DNA of 64,000 nt from Vibrio pacinii DSM 19139 (GCF_000711795.1 NZ_JONH01000011.1:62001-126000); one strand, 5' to 3'; shown: positions 1-10,561, counted from the stretch's first letter. Numbers and translations: made by a program. Notes: generated from the sequence alone by a model not told the origin.

Positions 1-371
1 GATGCTCGATCATAAACAATATCGACTGGTTTTATTGGCGCGGTAAACAAGTCTCCGGTGTAAATCGATAGTTCATCGAATTGAAACAGCTCATGCTGAC
101 CATTAATCGGCACCACCATCGGAGTATAAAAATGCTCTGCAAAAAAAGCTCGAACGGCAATATTACTCAGCTCGACACCTTGAACGTCGCCATGCTTGGC
201 GGCAAGCCAAACTAAATCCTCCGATTTACCACATAAAGGGACAAAGACTTTATCCTGATAGTCCGGTTTTGTATTGGACCAATACTCTACCAATAAGGGA
301 TTGACATCGTCTAAATGAAAACCAAGTTGGTTCGCTGCCCACTTGTTGTGCCAAAATTCTGGGTCTCTCAT
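1..371 (-). CDS. tpm: Thiopurine S-methyltransferase, 5' part (truncated by window edge)
   Basis: Read on the minus strand from the ATG at 371-369, the frame is open to base 1 and begins [19 protein letters not shown], the characteristic N-terminus of bacterial [18 protein letters not shown] (SAM-binding motif I region) and VQGVELS follow, as expected for this SAM-dependent methyltransferase, which in bacteria methylates thiopurines and selenium or tellurium oxyanions. About 123 residues are present; the C-terminal part lies outside the window. The gene is transcribed away from relV. Identification rests on motif recall and is strong; the in vivo substrate is not shown by sequence. Confidence 0.9.
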   Translation of the reverse strand, partial: MRDPEFWHNKWAANQLGFHLDDVNPLLVEYWSNTKPDYQDKVFVPLCGKSEDLVWLAAKHGDVQGVELSNIAVRAFFAEHFYTPMVVPINGQHELFQFDELSIYTGDLFTAPIKPVDIVYDRA

Positions 372-698
372 CTTTTTTCTCGGTTACTGGCTTTAATCAC
401 ACCTAGCCTAGCGGAATCTCATGCGTCTGGGTATCCCCGATTGCTTTTCTGTTATTCAGATTACGTTCATATAAATACGATATATTCAGTAACACATTGC
501 TGTTGAACCTAAATTTTGGCCGTAACTCTAATTGAATGATAACAAAATGAGATAAGGCTCAAAGTTTTTAATCAAGGTTCAAAGTGAGGATTGGTAAAGC
601 GAAATAAAAGCCCCATTTATTAATCAGAGATAAGTAGCGCAAGCGGTAGACCTTTGTTTGGCCCCTTTTAGCCCAGCCTACATATCTAAGGAGAGTGC
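372..698. other. Intergenic region between divergent tpm and relV
   Basis: This 327-base gap separates two divergently transcribed genes and must hold both promoters. I see no convincing protein, RNA gene or strong palindrome here. A good Shine-Dalgarno AAGGAG (688-693) sits just ahead of the relV ATG. An open frame at 315-506 has no family likeness and overlaps the tpm start, so it is not called. Confidence 0.5.
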
Positions 699-1472
699 AT
701 GAGTCTATTCTTGCGTACCACGGCGTTAATGCTTTTGATGCTCAGCCGAGCCCCTGCATTTGCCGCTATTCCGACGGCTCCCGATGAGCAACAAAATCAT
801 CCGACTAACCAAAACCAAGTCTGCTCACAAGCGTTCAAACATAACTTGAGCGGCCTGTATGGCATCCAGTCTATGCCTACCTTGCCTCTTCAGCCTTATA
901 GTGATTTTGACATCCTTTATAGCAAAGCCCACCAGGCTCAAGCCGAACTAGAAACCTTGTGTAAAAGTACTGCTCTCTTGACTGATACCACCGCCTATTT
1001 TGCTGGCATCAAAGCTTCTCAGCGCGCCAAAGACAAGATTGCCCATGAATTGAACGGTCAAGTGGAACGCATCACTGACCTTGCTCGTGCCACGATTGTC
1101 GCTGATGATATCGAAAGTCTGATGTCTGTTTACGAAGTATTAAACCGCGAAACCACGGTAGTTAAAGCGAAAAACCGTTTTAAAAAACCCGCAGCCTCTG
1201 GCTATCGCGATTTAAATCTCCTAGTCAAATTACCTAAAACTGGTTTAATTGCAGAAATCCAACTCCACCTCAAAGCTATTGCTGATGTTAAAAGCGGCCC
1301 TGAACACGACATTTATGAGAACGTACAAAAAATTGAGCGCCAAGCCGCACGTGAAAACCGTGAATTGAATGACTTTGAAGTTGCACAAATTCGCTCAATG
1401 CGCCGTGAATCTGAAGCCCTGTACCAAAATGCTTGGCAGCCTTATATCACAACGCATCTCTCTGCCGCATAA
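699..1472 (+). CDS. relV: RelV-type small alarmone synthetase, (p)ppGpp synthase
   Basis: A 257-aa protein with a RelA/SpoT synthetase domain over residues ~95-245 and no HD hydrolase, TGS or ACT domain, matching Vibrio RelV. Family residues visible are D127 and R130 in ITDLARATIV, the SGYRD loop at 168-171 and E187 in AEIQLHLK, the region that transfers pyrophosphate from ATP to GDP/GTP. The N-terminus MSLFLRTTALMLLMLSRAPA followed by FAA reads like a cleavable Sec signal peptide, odd for an enzyme using cytosolic nucleotides. The ATG at 699 has an AAGGAG Shine-Dalgarno 5 bases upstream, so the leader seems genuine. In V. cholerae RelV makes ppGpp when relA and spoT are absent; that role is carried over by family. 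Confidence 0.9.
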   Translation: MSLFLRTTALMLLMLSRAPAFAAIPTAPDEQQNHPTNQNQVCSQAFKHNLSGLYGIQSMPTLPLQPYSDFDILYSKAHQAQAELETLCKSTALLTDTTAYFAGIKASQRAKDKIAHELNGQVERITDLARATIVADDIESLMSVYEVLNRETTVVKAKNRFKKPAASGYRDLNLLVKLPKTGLIAEIQLHLKAIADVKSGPEHDIYENVQKIERQAARENRELNDFEVAQIRSMRRESEALYQNAWQPYITTHLSAA

Positions 1473-1580
1473 CGATTTTCTGTGCATACCTAAGCCTAGG
1501 TAGCTGGTTTTAATGAGCGGTCATTAATCTTTCAAACTATATTTATATCAAAAGGATAATCAAATAGTTTGGAGGATATA

Positions 1581-2564
1581 ATGACCATCGACTGGCGCAC
1601 AGCGATCTGCCTACTGGCTATCTTGCTGACCTATCAAACGAATGCCAATACCAACGACGGCTATGGACCATTGCAAAGCTATACTCAATCCCCTTTTCAT
1701 ACCAATAGCCTTTCTCCACAGTTGCGCTCTGGTTTTTCGATGCCTGTTGACCACAGTGAAGTTTACGCATCAGGTGTCGTGTCGAGTATCTGGGCAGTCA
1801 CGGAGCAATATGAACTCGATTATTATCAAAATCAGCTCGCGATTGGAGGCAAATGGCAGTGGAACGAGCGCTGGCAGGTAGACCTTAATTACCGTTGGAA
1901 TTACGCGGGCAATAACCATCTCGATCGATTAACAATTGCTTTTCATGATTGGGTTGGACTCGAACAAAACGGCCGGACGGAAGTTAACAATGATCGCTTC
2001 GTGATCAATATGCCCGAGTACGGAATTGAATTAGAAGGCTTTCGCAGCGAAACCCTAAGCCATGCCTTGACGGGTTACCTGCAATATCAAATTATGACTC
2101 ATAGCAATCATGGGGTCTCGATAGGGGCTTCGCTTTACTACAATGACACAAACCACGGTATTTTCAGCTCATCGGACTTTGAACAAGCGTTGCAGATTAA
2201 TTATGGTTATCAGCGCGAAAAACATGGCTTCGATACCAGTGTTGCCATCACTTTTCGCAACACACCAACGGTTTTTAAACAGATACCATATCGCAACAGC
2301 AACTGGTCTTTAGGCGCAAGTTACCGCTATCAATGGTTACCTAATCACGCCTTGATTGGCCAGTTTGCCGTTCATCAGGGAATCACCACTGACGAGAGTG
2401 AATTCTCTAAGCCATCAACCGAGTTCACTTTTGGCTATCGCTATCGATTAAAAAATTCAGCGGTTGAGATAACCGCGGTCGAAAACATGTTTAACGCCGA
2501 CAATAGTACCGATATCGCATTCGGCGTCACATTTCGTTATCGTTTTGGTGCTGGTGAGTCTTAA
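1581..2564 (+). CDS. DUF3187 family outer-surface/periplasmic protein
   Basis: A 327-aa protein. The ATG at 1581 follows a near-perfect GGAGGA at 1571-1576; the in-frame upstream TTG at 1569 lacks a ribosome site. Residues 1-22 form a signal peptide ending ...TYQTNANT. The rest alternates Tyr/Trp-rich strands (for example RWQVDLNYRWNYAG and GASYRYQW) and ends FRYRFGAGES, the pattern of an outer-membrane beta-barrel, consistent with DUF3187. Function is unknown. It lies 108 bases after relV on the same strand but with its own gap, so shared transcription is possible and unproven. Confidence 0.7.
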   Translation: MTIDWRTAICLLAILLTYQTNANTNDGYGPLQSYTQSPFHTNSLSPQLRSGFSMPVDHSEVYASGVVSSIWAVTEQYELDYYQNQLAIGGKWQWNERWQVDLNYRWNYAGNNHLDRLTIAFHDWVGLEQNGRTEVNNDRFVINMPEYGIELEGFRSETLSHALTGYLQYQIMTHSNHGVSIGASLYYNDTNHGIFSSSDFEQALQINYGYQREKHGFDTSVAITFRNTPTVFKQIPYRNSNWSLGASYRYQWLPNHALIGQFAVHQGITTDESEFSKPSTEFTFGYRYRLKNSAVEITAVENMFNADNSTDIAFGVTFRYRFGAGES

Positions 2565-2737
2565 ATAAGCAAGGTTTAACCTCATTATCCTCAGCATCAC
2601 GGTGAAGCGAAAACAACAGCCACTGATCGCCGTAGATACTTAATCAAAGGCTAACTTCTGCTAGGCAATGTATTAAACGTAAAAGGTTGTGACGTAGTCT
2701 CACGATTAAATCAGATTGCTTGCATTATCACGGTAAA

Positions 2738-2767
2738 TGTATAACCATTTGTATAGTCAATTTAATA
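2738..2767. promoter_or_regulatory. Candidate HutC operator(s) upstream of hutC
   Basis: Two related half-palindromic elements sit just before hutC: TGTATAACCATTT at 2738-2750 and TTGTATAGTCAATTTAAT at 2749-2766. The second closely resembles the TTGTATATACATTTAAT element before hutI. HutC-type GntR regulators bind TGTATA-rich palindromes, so these are plausible autoregulatory sites. The call rests on repetition within the locus plus family knowledge. Confidence 0.5.
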
Positions 2768-2779
2768 TACGATAAGAAA

Positions 2780-3493
2780 ATGAGCCAGTCGCCCCTATAT
2801 CTGCAGATCAAACGCTATATTGCCGACCAAATCGACAGTGGCCTTTGGCCCGTCGGCCATCGAATTACCACCGAAATCGAGCTGACTAAACAGTTTAATG
2901 TCAGTCGTATGACCGTCAATAAGGCAATCCGCGATCTGGTAACAGAAGGACGGCTATTACGTAGGCCAAGATTGGGGACGTTTGTCTGTGCCCCAGATGA
3001 TAAAGCAGAGTCACCGCTGCTCGATATTCGTAATATCGCTAAAGAAGTCGAACAACGCGGAAAGACTTACAGCAGTAAAGTCATCAAGCAAATTGCACTC
3101 ACTGCCGATGATGCGGTGGCAATGAAGCTTGGCGTCATGCTTGGAAGCCATGTTTTTTATAGTGAGATAATACACTTTGAAGACAAACTTCCTATCCAGC
3201 TGGAAATGCGCTGGGTCAATGCCCATTACGCTCCAAATTATTTGGAGCAAGACTTCTCTCAAATGACACCCAATCAATATCTATCCGAGAACTGCCCATT
3301 AAGTGCAATTGAGCACACTGTCGAAGCAATAGTCGCTGGCGATGCTGTGCGCGTCGCTCTTAGGTTAGCCGTTAGTGAGCCGTGCCTATTACTCAATCGC
3401 CGCACATGGAGTGACGATAAACTCGTTAGTACTGCACTGCTTTATCATCCTGGTACACGTTACAAGTTAAGCTCTAAAGTACTGCTAAGTTGA
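2780..3493 (+). CDS. hutC: Histidine-utilisation repressor HutC (GntR/HutC family)
   Basis: A 237-aa GntR regulator. The N-terminal winged helix (residues ~5-70) reads SPLYLQIKRYIADQIDSG and later NVSRMTVNKAIRDLVTEG with the RPRLGTFV wing; the C-terminal UTRA effector domain spans ~85-235 and in this family binds urocanate. I place the start at the ATG at 2780, because the 20 residues upstream in frame would run through the operator-like repeats. It is the first gene of hutC-hutI-hutG-hutU-hutH, all on the plus strand. It should repress the cluster until urocanate accumulates; this is inferred from family and from operator-like palindromes before hutC and hutI. Confidence 0.92.
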   Translation: MSQSPLYLQIKRYIADQIDSGLWPVGHRITTEIELTKQFNVSRMTVNKAIRDLVTEGRLLRRPRLGTFVCAPDDKAESPLLDIRNIAKEVEQRGKTYSSKVIKQIALTADDAVAMKLGVMLGSHVFYSEIIHFEDKLPIQLEMRWVNAHYAPNYLEQDFSQMTPNQYLSENCPLSAIEHTVEAIVAGDAVRVALRLAVSEPCLLLNRRTWSDDKLVSTALLYHPGTRYKLSSKVLLS

Positions 3494-3603
3494 TACCCAG
3501 CAGAATAAACTAAAGTTAAAAAAGCGGTTCCACCACAGATACTACTCACTGATCACATTTTTGCAACATTACACTTGTACAAATTCTATCTCTGAAAGCA
3601 TAA

Positions 3604-3619
3604 TTGTATATACATTTAA
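3604..3619. promoter_or_regulatory. HutC-type operator upstream of hutI
   Basis: TTGTATATACATTTAA contains the perfect palindrome TGTATATACA (3605-3614), 20 bases before the hutI start. It matches the TGTATATACA core typical of HutC sites and the related element before hutC at 2749-2766. Its closeness to the start codon suits repression by blocking RNA polymerase or early elongation. Confidence 0.65.
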
Positions 3620-3634
3620 TTATGAGTAACAGTG

Positions 3635-4846
3635 ATGAGTTCTATCAATGATCTAGTATTAACCAACGCATCTATGGTCACTATGGCGCCAGGTGCAAAT
3701 GGTTACACGGTATCAGCACCGTGCAATATTGGCATTAAGCAAGGTCGTATTGATACTCTTAGCCAGGCTCCCATCAAGGCGCATTCCAGTTTTAACTGCC
3801 AAGGCAAATTGGTGACCCCCGGTTTTATTGATAGTCACACGCATCTGATTTTTGCTGGTAGCCGTGCCGATGAATTTGAGCAACGTCTCAACGGTGTCCC
3901 TTACCAACAAATTGCCCAACAAGGTGGCGGCATTCTTTCAACCGTCAGAGCCACTCGTGATGCCAGCGAAGCGCAATTAACCGAGCTTGCTCTACCTCGT
4001 CTTGATGGTCTAATCCGCACAGGCGTTACCTCCGTTGAAGTTAAATCGGGATATGGCCTAACCCTTGATGATGAAATAAAGATGTTGCGCGCCGCCAAAG
4101 CGCTTGAAGCCCATCGAAAAATTCGCGTCACTACGACACTATTAGCCGCACATGCTTTACCCCCTGAGTTTACAGGTCGCGGCGATGCTTACATTGACTA
4201 CGTCTGTCAGACGATCATTCCATTGGTTGCCGAGGAAAAGCTCGCGACCAGTGTTGATGTTTTTTGTGAGTCGATCGGGTTTAACCTTAAGCAAACCGAA
4301 AAGGTGTTCCAAGCGGCGATAGAACATGGTTTAAAAGTCAAAGGTCACACCGAACAACTGTCAAACTTAGGTGGCAGCGCATTAACGGCGCAATACTCGG
4401 GGTTATCAGTTGATCACATCGAATATCTTGATCAATCTGGCGTCGAAGCATTAGCAAACTCGAGTACCGTGGCTACATTGCTTCCGGGTGCATTTTACTT
4501 CCTCAAAGAGAAGCAACAACCACCGATAGAACTGCTGCGCCAGTACCAAGTACCTATGGCGATCGCAACCGATTTGAATCCAGGCACCTCGCCGTTTGCC
4601 GATTTAACCATGATGATGAATATGGGGTGTACTCTGTTCGGTCTGACCCCGGAAGAGGCACTTCGCGGCGTTACCTGTCATGCTGCTCAGGCTTTAGGTT
4701 ATGGTAACTCTCGTGGTCAAATTCAGCCTAAATTTGATGCTGATTTGGCGATTTGGGAAGTCTCACATCCGGCTGAATTCAGCTATTTCCAAGGTGCGCC
4801 ACGATTATCGGCGCGCTTAGTTGCAGGAGAGTTAGATTATGTCTAA
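3635..4846 (+). CDS. hutI: Imidazolonepropionase HutI
   Basis: A 403-aa metal-dependent amidohydrolase that opens the ring of 4-imidazolone-5-propionate to N-formimidoyl-L-glutamate, the third step of histidine breakdown. Visible family motifs are the metal-binding [10 protein letters not shown], then [27 protein letters not shown] and the C-terminal [11 protein letters not shown] aspartate. A GTG at 3632 directly precedes the ATG at 3635; either could initiate and I use the ATG. Its end overlaps the hutG start by 8 bases, indicating translational coupling. Confidence 0.95.
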   Translation: MSSINDLVLTNASMVTMAPGANGYTVSAPCNIGIKQGRIDTLSQAPIKAHSSFNCQGKLVTPGFIDSHTHLIFAGSRADEFEQRLNGVPYQQIAQQGGGILSTVRATRDASEAQLTELALPRLDGLIRTGVTSVEVKSGYGLTLDDEIKMLRAAKALEAHRKIRVTTTLLAAHALPPEFTGRGDAYIDYVCQTIIPLVAEEKLATSVDVFCESIGFNLKQTEKVFQAAIEHGLKVKGHTEQLSNLGGSALTAQYSGLSVDHIEYLDQSGVEALANSSTVATLLPGAFYFLKEKQQPPIELLRQYQVPMAIATDLNPGTSPFADLTMMMNMGCTLFGLTPEEALRGVTCHAAQALGYGNSRGQIQPKFDADLAIWEVSHPAEFSYFQGAPRLSARLVAGELDYV

Positions 4847-5837
4847 GCCAGTCAAGACTCACCAAGATTTCCATTGGCAAGGGCGCCACGACGCTGAAGA
4901 TGGTGCCCATGGCAAACGCGTGCATCATGTAGTCAAGAAAATGCAAGTGGAGCAGATTCCATCACACAGCAACGCCGTAAGCCTACTTGGTTTTTGCAGT
5001 GATGCTGGCGTCGCGCGCAATAAAGGTCGTATTGGGGCCAAGCACGCACCTGACTTAATCCGCCGCGCTCTGGCCAATATGGCTTGGCATCAACCACACT
5101 CACTGATCGATCTGGGTAATGTTATTTGTGACGATGATTTGCTCGAACAAAGTCAAACCGAGTGTGCTGAGGTTATTGCCCTTGCGCTAAAATCGACGCC
5201 TGTGATTACGCTTGGTGGCGGGCATGAAGTGGCTTGGGCATCGTTCTTAGGCTTAGCCAAATACTTTGAGTCACTCAATGTCGCCAAGCCACCTAAAATC
5301 GGCATCATCAATTTTGATGCGCATTTTGATTTACGCGCATTTGAAAGCCAACAAGCCGAAGTGAAACCCAGCTCTGGTACACCGTTCAATCAAATTCAAC
5401 ACTACTGTGCACAGCGCCAATGGCCTTTCCATTACGCCTGTCTAGGGGTAAGCCGAGCGAGTAATACTGAAGCCCTTTTCACTCGAGCCGACGAACTGGG
5501 CGTTTGGTATATCGAAGACAAAGATCTTGCTCATCACAACCATATTTATCATTTGACTCAATTGCAGCACTTTCTCGATAACTGTGACTACCTCTATCTC
5601 ACCATCGACCTCGATGTGTTCCCAGCAGCCACAGCGCCGGGCGTCAGTGCTCCAGCCGCGCGAGGGGTCAGCATCGATATGATCACACCGTTTATGGAGC
5701 GAATTTTACATTACAAACACAAATTAGTGATCGCCGACATCGCCGAATACAACCCTACTTACGATGTCGACAGTCAAACCGCCCGCCTTGCTGCAAGGTT
5801 GTGTTGGGATATCGCCAACGCTTTTTCAGAACAATAA
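4839..5837 (+). CDS. hutG: Formimidoylglutamase HutG (arginase/ureohydrolase family)
   Basis: A 332-aa ureohydrolase that hydrolyses N-formimidoyl-L-glutamate to glutamate and formamide. Binuclear manganese-site motifs are visible: [21 protein letters not shown] and TIDLDVFPA. The start overlaps the hutI stop and the next gene, hutU, follows after 84 bases. The arginase-type HutG means this organism uses the four-step route yielding formamide, without a separate deiminase and N-formylglutamate amidohydrolase. Confidence 0.94.
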   Translation: MSKPVKTHQDFHWQGRHDAEDGAHGKRVHHVVKKMQVEQIPSHSNAVSLLGFCSDAGVARNKGRIGAKHAPDLIRRALANMAWHQPHSLIDLGNVICDDDLLEQSQTECAEVIALALKSTPVITLGGGHEVAWASFLGLAKYFESLNVAKPPKIGIINFDAHFDLRAFESQQAEVKPSSGTPFNQIQHYCAQRQWPFHYACLGVSRASNTEALFTRADELGVWYIEDKDLAHHNHIYHLTQLQHFLDNCDYLYLTIDLDVFPAATAPGVSAPAARGVSIDMITPFMERILHYKHKLVIADIAEYNPTYDVDSQTARLAARLCWDIANAFSEQ

Positions 5838-5840
5838 CAC

Positions 5841-5894
5841 CTAGGCCAGAAACAACGAGGAACAAGAGTAACCTCTACCCCTCGTTTAGCCTAG
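5841..5894 (+). repeat. Long imperfect hairpin in the hutG-hutU gap
   Basis: Nested inverted repeats fold the gap: CTAGGC (5841-5846) pairs with GCCTAG (5889-5894), AACGAGG (5854-5860) with CCTCGTT (5880-5886), and GAG with CTC around a TAAC loop. There is no T-tract, so it is not a classic terminator. It may stabilise the hutU-hutH part of the message or set gene ratios; this is inference. Confidence 0.5.
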
Positions 5895-5921
5895 ATACCG
5901 TCAATCACAAGGAGTATTACC

Positions 5922-7619
5922 ATGACACAGCGCCAAGTTGAAGAGATGCGCCTCGATACAAGTCGAACCATTCGTGCCCCTCACGGCACAGCATTGAGAG
6001 CGAAATCTTGGCTGACAGAAGCCCCTCTGCGAATGCTGATGAACAATCTAGACCCAGATGTGGCTGAACATCCGCATGCACTGGTTGTCTATGGTGGTAT
6101 CGGCCGCGCGGCGCGTAACTGGGAATGTTACGACAAAATTGTTGAGGTACTTGAACGTCTTGAAGATGACCAAACCCTAGTGGTGCAATCAGGTAAACCT
6201 GTGGGCGTCTTCCCAACGCATAAAAACGCTCCTCGTGTACTGATCGCTAACTCTAACCTTGTGCCACACTGGGCAAACTGGGAGCACTTTAATGAGCTCG
6301 ATAAGCAAGGTCTGATGATGTACGGCCAAATGACTGCGGGTAGTTGGATTTACATCGGCTCACAAGGCATTGTGCAAGGTACCTATGAAACCTTCGTCTC
6401 CGTTGCCAAGAAGCATTTTGATGGCAATGCCAACGGTCGTTGGGTGCTTACTGGCGGACTTGGTGGTATGGGTGGCGCGCAACCACTCGCAGCAACAATG
6501 GCGGGTTTTTCGATGATCGCTGTTGAGTGTGACGAGTCACGTATCGATTACCGTCTCAGAACTGGTTACGTCGATAAAAAAGCCACCAGCCTCGATGAAG
6601 CGCTATCAATGGTTTACGAATCAGACACTCCAATATCGGTTGGTTTGCTTGGCAATGCTGGTGATGTGTTCCCAGAACTGGTTGAACGAAATATCACGCC
6701 AGATGTAGTGACAGACCAAACCTCAGCGCACGATCCACTCAATGGTTACCTACCAATTGGCTGGTCAATGCAACATGCGGCGCAATTACGCTTAACAGAC
6801 GAAGCGGCGGTAGTTAATGCGGCCAAAGAGTCAATGGCGATTCAGGTTCGCGCCATGTTAGAGCTACAAGCTCGCGGCGCGGCAACACTGGATTACGGCA
6901 ATAATATTCGTCAAATGGCTCTAGAAAAGGGCGTGGAAAATGCTTTCGACTTCCCAGGCTTTGTTCCCGCTTATATCCGCCCACTATTTTGTGAAGGCAT
7001 TGGGCCGTTTCGCTGGGCAGCACTGTCAGGCGATCCTGAAGACATTTACAAAACAGACCAAAAAGTTAAAGAGTTGATCCCAGATAACCCGCACTTGCAC
7101 AACTGGCTCGACATGGCGCGCGAGCGGATTCAATTCCAAGGCCTGCCTGCACGTATCTGTTGGGTTGGGCTCAAAGATCGTGAGCGTTTAGGTCAAGCCT
7201 TTAACGAGATGGTCAAAAATGGTGAATTGAAAGCACCCATTGTGATCGGTCGTGACCACTTAGACTCTGGCTCCGTTGCTAGCCCTAACCGAGAAACAGA
7301 AGGTATGATGGATGGTTCTGATGCCGTATCAGATTGGCCACTGCTTAACGCCCTATTAAACACTGCTGGCGGTGCCACTTGGGTTTCATTGCACCACGGC
7401 GGCGGCGTTGGTATGGGCTTTTCACAACACTCAGGAATGGTCATTTGTTGTGATGGTAGTGACGATGCGTCAGAGCGTATTGCTCGCGTATTACACAATG
7501 ACCCAGCCACTGGTGTTATGCGTCATGCTGATGCGGGCTACGATATTGCAAAACGCTGCGCCGCCGAACAAGGCCTAGACTTACCGATGTTAAACGAAGA
7601 ACTGCGCAAGCTTAAATAA
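5922..7619 (+). CDS. hutU: Urocanate hydratase HutU
   Basis: A 565-aa urocanase, typical for the family. It converts urocanate to 4-imidazolone-5-propionate with tightly bound NAD+ acting as an electrophile. The glycine-rich [18 protein letters not shown] segment (~residues 176-193) is the NAD-binding signature, and the C-terminal [18 protein letters not shown] motif is also family-typical. AAGGAG lies 8 bases before the ATG. It sits 11 bases upstream of hutH. Confidence 0.96.
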   Translation: MTQRQVEEMRLDTSRTIRAPHGTALRAKSWLTEAPLRMLMNNLDPDVAEHPHALVVYGGIGRAARNWECYDKIVEVLERLEDDQTLVVQSGKPVGVFPTHKNAPRVLIANSNLVPHWANWEHFNELDKQGLMMYGQMTAGSWIYIGSQGIVQGTYETFVSVAKKHFDGNANGRWVLTGGLGGMGGAQPLAATMAGFSMIAVECDESRIDYRLRTGYVDKKATSLDEALSMVYESDTPISVGLLGNAGDVFPELVERNITPDVVTDQTSAHDPLNGYLPIGWSMQHAAQLRLTDEAAVVNAAKESMAIQVRAMLELQARGAATLDYGNNIRQMALEKGVENAFDFPGFVPAYIRPLFCEGIGPFRWAALSGDPEDIYKTDQKVKELIPDNPHLHNWLDMARERIQFQGLPARICWVGLKDRERLGQAFNEMVKNGELKAPIVIGRDHLDSGSVASPNRETEGMMDGSDAVSDWPLLNALLNTAGGATWVSLHHGGGVGMGFSQHSGMVICCDGSDDASERIARVLHNDPATGVMRHADAGYDIAKRCAAEQGLDLPMLNEELRKLK

Positions 7620-7630
7620 GGATTATTTAG

Positions 7631-9172
7631 ATGTTAAACCTCACTCTTAAGCCAGGCCAATTGAGCCTACCGGTATTGCGTCAGATTAGTCGCTCACCGC
7701 TCAAGCTCTCTCTTGATCCTAGCGCGATACCTGCGATTGATGAGAGCACTCAAGTTGTTGAACAAGTCATTGCCGAAGATCGCACTGTGTACGGCATCAA
7801 TACAGGCTTTGGCCTACTGGCGAATACACGAATTGCACCTGAAGATCTTGAAACGCTGCAAAGAAGCATCGTGCTTTCTCATGCAGCCGGTATCGGTAAG
7901 TTTATGTCCGATGAAACCGTGCGTTTAATGATGGTACTTAAAATCAATAGCTTATCACGCGGCTATTCTGGTATTCGTCTAAAAGTCATTCAAGCGCTGA
8001 TCGATCTGGTCAACGCGCAAGTTTACCCGTGTGTGCCACAAAAAGGCTCAGTAGGCGCATCAGGCGACTTAGCCCCACTGGCACATATGAGCACTGTTCT
8101 GTTAGGTGAAGGCCAAGCGCGTCACAATGGCGAGATAATCTCTGGCCAAGAGGCACTCAAAATCGCGGGACTAGAACCCATCACTCTCGCGCCAAAAGAA
8201 GGCTTAGCACTACTCAACGGCACACAAGCCTCAACGGCGTTTGCGCTTGAAGGTCTGTTTGCCGCAGAAGATCTCTTTGCCTCTGCCACGGTGTGTGGCG
8301 CAATGTCTGTAGAGGCCGCACTCGGCAGTCGCCGTCCATTCGATCCACGGATTCACCGCGTGCGCGGTCATCGTGGTCAAATGGATGCAGCAACGGCTTA
8401 TCGCCACCTGCTCGATACCAGCAGCGAAATCGGCGACTCACACACTGGCTGTGAAAAAGTACAAGATCCATACTCGCTACGTTGTCAGCCTCAGGTAATG
8501 GGCGCATGTTTGCAGCAAATTCGTAACTCTGCAGAAATCCTGCAAGTTGAAGCCAACTCGGTATCAGACAACCCATTGGTATTTGCTGAAGATGGTGACA
8601 TCATCTCTGGGGGCAACTTCCACGCTGAACCAGTGGCAATGGCGGCGGATAATTTAGCGTTAGCCATTGCTGAAATCGGCAGCTTATCTGAGCGTCGTAT
8701 GGCGCTGCTGATTGATAGCGCACTGTCGAAACTGCCTCCTTTCCTTGTTGACAACGGTGGCGTTAACTCAGGCTTTATGATTGCCCAAGTCACCTCGGCG
8801 GCGCTTGCCAGTGAAAACAAAACCTTGGCCCACCCAGCGTCAGTAGATAGTTTGCCAACCTCGGCCAATCAAGAAGACCATGTATCTATGGCAACATTTG
8901 CTGGTCGCCGTTTGCGTTATATGGCAGAAAATACCCGTGGAATTTTGGCCGTGGAATACTTGTCCGCCGCGCAAGGTATAGATTTTCGCGCACCGAACAA
9001 GTCATCGCAACGCATTGAAGAGGCTAAGCAGATTCTGCGTGAAAAAGTCACGTTCTACGACAAGGATCGATATTTTGCGCCTGATATCGAAGCGGCCAAC
9101 TCACTGCTAGAGCTTGCCGTTCATAACCATTTGATGCCAGAAGCGCTACTGCCTAGTGTTGTTGTGGATTAG
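7631..9172 (+). CDS. hutH: Histidine ammonia-lyase HutH
   Basis: A 513-aa enzyme of the HAL/PAL class that deaminates L-histidine to urocanate, the first step of the pathway. The autocatalytic MIO cofactor triad Ala-Ser-Gly lies in [15 protein letters not shown] (~residues 140-154), preceded by YGINTGFG and followed by the LLNGTQAS and SVSDNPLVF family motifs. It is the last gene of the hut cluster and is closed by a strong terminator at 9204-9245. Confidence 0.97.
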   Translation: MLNLTLKPGQLSLPVLRQISRSPLKLSLDPSAIPAIDESTQVVEQVIAEDRTVYGINTGFGLLANTRIAPEDLETLQRSIVLSHAAGIGKFMSDETVRLMMVLKINSLSRGYSGIRLKVIQALIDLVNAQVYPCVPQKGSVGASGDLAPLAHMSTVLLGEGQARHNGEIISGQEALKIAGLEPITLAPKEGLALLNGTQASTAFALEGLFAAEDLFASATVCGAMSVEAALGSRRPFDPRIHRVRGHRGQMDAATAYRHLLDTSSEIGDSHTGCEKVQDPYSLRCQPQVMGACLQQIRNSAEILQVEANSVSDNPLVFAEDGDIISGGNFHAEPVAMAADNLALAIAEIGSLSERRMALLIDSALSKLPPFLVDNGGVNSGFMIAQVTSAALASENKTLAHPASVDSLPTSANQEDHVSMATFAGRRLRYMAENTRGILAVEYLSAAQGIDFRAPNKSSQRIEEAKQILREKVTFYDKDRYFAPDIEAANSLLELAVHNHLMPEALLPSVVVD

Positions 9173-9203
9173 TAACAAGCAATAATTGATGTCTAAGAAA
9201 GTG

Positions 9204-9245
9204 TTAACGCCGCTCGCTTATAAGTGAGCGGCGTTAATTTTTTTT
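9204..9245 (+). terminator. Rho-independent terminator of the hut operon
   Basis: TTAACGCCGCTCGCTTA and TAAGTGAGCGGCGTTAA form a 17-pair stem with one G-T pair and essentially no loop, then eight T residues. It lies 32 bases after hutH. Confidence 0.93.
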
Positions 9246-10053
9246 AATACGATGTCTATATAACCTATCCAAATATTATTTATAGCCTATATCACTTCAT
9301 TAAAAAATTTATTAATAAAACCTAAATTAACAAAGATTAATTTTACCTTCATTAATTTAGTCTTAACTTATTTAGTCATTGCCTATCTATTAACCCTCAT
9401 CGTTATTATTTAACTTAACAACACATCAACACCTCATAATTAACATAAAATCCAGTGGGAAATATAAATATCGATAAATATTAAATAGTGATCTTGGTTT
9501 AATATTTATTTAAATATCATTATACAAAACTGAATTTAAATTAGTGTAATTACTCTATTTTTAAGTCTGTAGTTTGTAAGGTGATAACTATCCCCTCTTC
9601 CATTCTTGATTGAATGTAATCTCAACGTTCCCCACACCTTAATAATAGTAAAACACTTATATAACAACAACTAATATTTCATTAGCTTTATCAAGCATAG
9701 AAAAATGAGCTTTAAAAAACCGTCTAGAATAGTGATAAATCTAGCAACTAGATCATTAATCAAACAAATACATGCATCGATATCAAGTTTCTTAGAGCGA
9801 GAATAATTATAAAAACTGAACCATAATCACGTTATGTGTATTGATTTAAGAATATTAATTCAAAAATATTGCTTATAAACTTCTTCACAAAAATATAATT
9901 ATCATGTTAGAAAATATTACAAACACAATGATTAACAAGATAAATTAATCCTGAATAGCATTTATGACTTATTAGGGAAAACAAAAAATCAGTACAAAAC
10001 TAACAAATACATACATTGTTGAATAAAAAATAACCATTATTAAGGAACTCAAC
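9246..10053. other. AT-rich 800-base gap upstream of the cytolysin operon
   Basis: No credible ORF or RNA gene is seen in these ~800 bases. The composition is strikingly A+T rich, with runs such as TTAATAAAACC and AAAATATAATTATCATG, unlike the neighbouring hut genes. Such sequence is typical of H-NS-silenced promoter regions of acquired virulence genes. In V. vulnificus the vvhBA promoter is controlled by HlyU, CRP and other factors; no exact site could be assigned here. An AAGGA Shine-Dalgarno occurs just before vvhB. Confidence 0.5.
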
Positions 10054-10560
10054 ATGCCAAATAAATCTACAGTCATTCTTAGGGCACTGACTCTGTTACC
10101 TTCACTGCTTGCTGGTCACGCTTTTTCTGATATTCAGTTGTTGGGTAGTGAAAGTGAAATCTCACAGTTAGTCGCAGAGCACTATCAGCAACCAGTGCGT
10201 GTCTATGACGGAATCTTAACAGCAAGAGATGCGCTGTACATCAATGTAGGCTCAGCATCTAGCCAAGACATTGACATCGCGAAGTCGCACGTCGTTAAAG
10301 GAGAAATAGTCATCGTCGACCTTAGGCTGCTCGCAAGCGACGAAGACAAAATAGAGCAAAGCCAAAAAATAACCGGACTTGGAAGCGATGCACCTGTTGT
10401 TATCACTGGCATTTATCAAGGAGATAACATCATTAATTCAATCGTTGCCGATGTTCGAAACGAAAACGGCGACTCAATCACGAATTCAGCAGCTGAGCTG
10501 GAAAGCCTCAATCAATCATTGGTTCACGCTCTTGATCGCCTAAATTTTGGAGGTGAGTAA
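10054..10560 (+). CDS. vvhB: VvhB-type cytolysin maturation/secretion partner
   Basis: A 168-aa exported protein with a signal peptide at residues ~1-25 (MPNKSTVILRALTLLPSLLA then GHAFS). Its size and position directly upstream of the cytolysin gene match vvhB of V. vulnificus and vthB of V. tubiashii, whose product is reported to help VVH fold or mature. No enzymatic motif is visible. Its last codons contain the GGAGGTG Shine-Dalgarno of vvhA and there is one base between the genes, so the two are translationally coupled. The name rests mainly on synteny and general similarity. Confidence 0.8.
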   Translation: MPNKSTVILRALTLLPSLLAGHAFSDIQLLGSESEISQLVAEHYQQPVRVYDGILTARDALYINVGSASSQDIDIAKSHVVKGEIVIVDLRLLASDEDKIEQSQKITGLGSDAPVVITGIYQGDNIINSIVADVRNENGDSITNSAAELESLNQSLVHALDRLNFGGE

Positions 10561-10561
10561 T

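Noticed and set aside
315..506. Open frame on the plus strand overlapping the tpm start
   Set aside because: No family likeness, no ribosome site, and it overlaps the well-supported tpm gene on the other strand.
9246..10053. Fur box upstream of vvhB
   Set aside because: AATATAATTATCATGTT near 9893 is only loosely similar to the 19-base Fur consensus in very AT-rich DNA.
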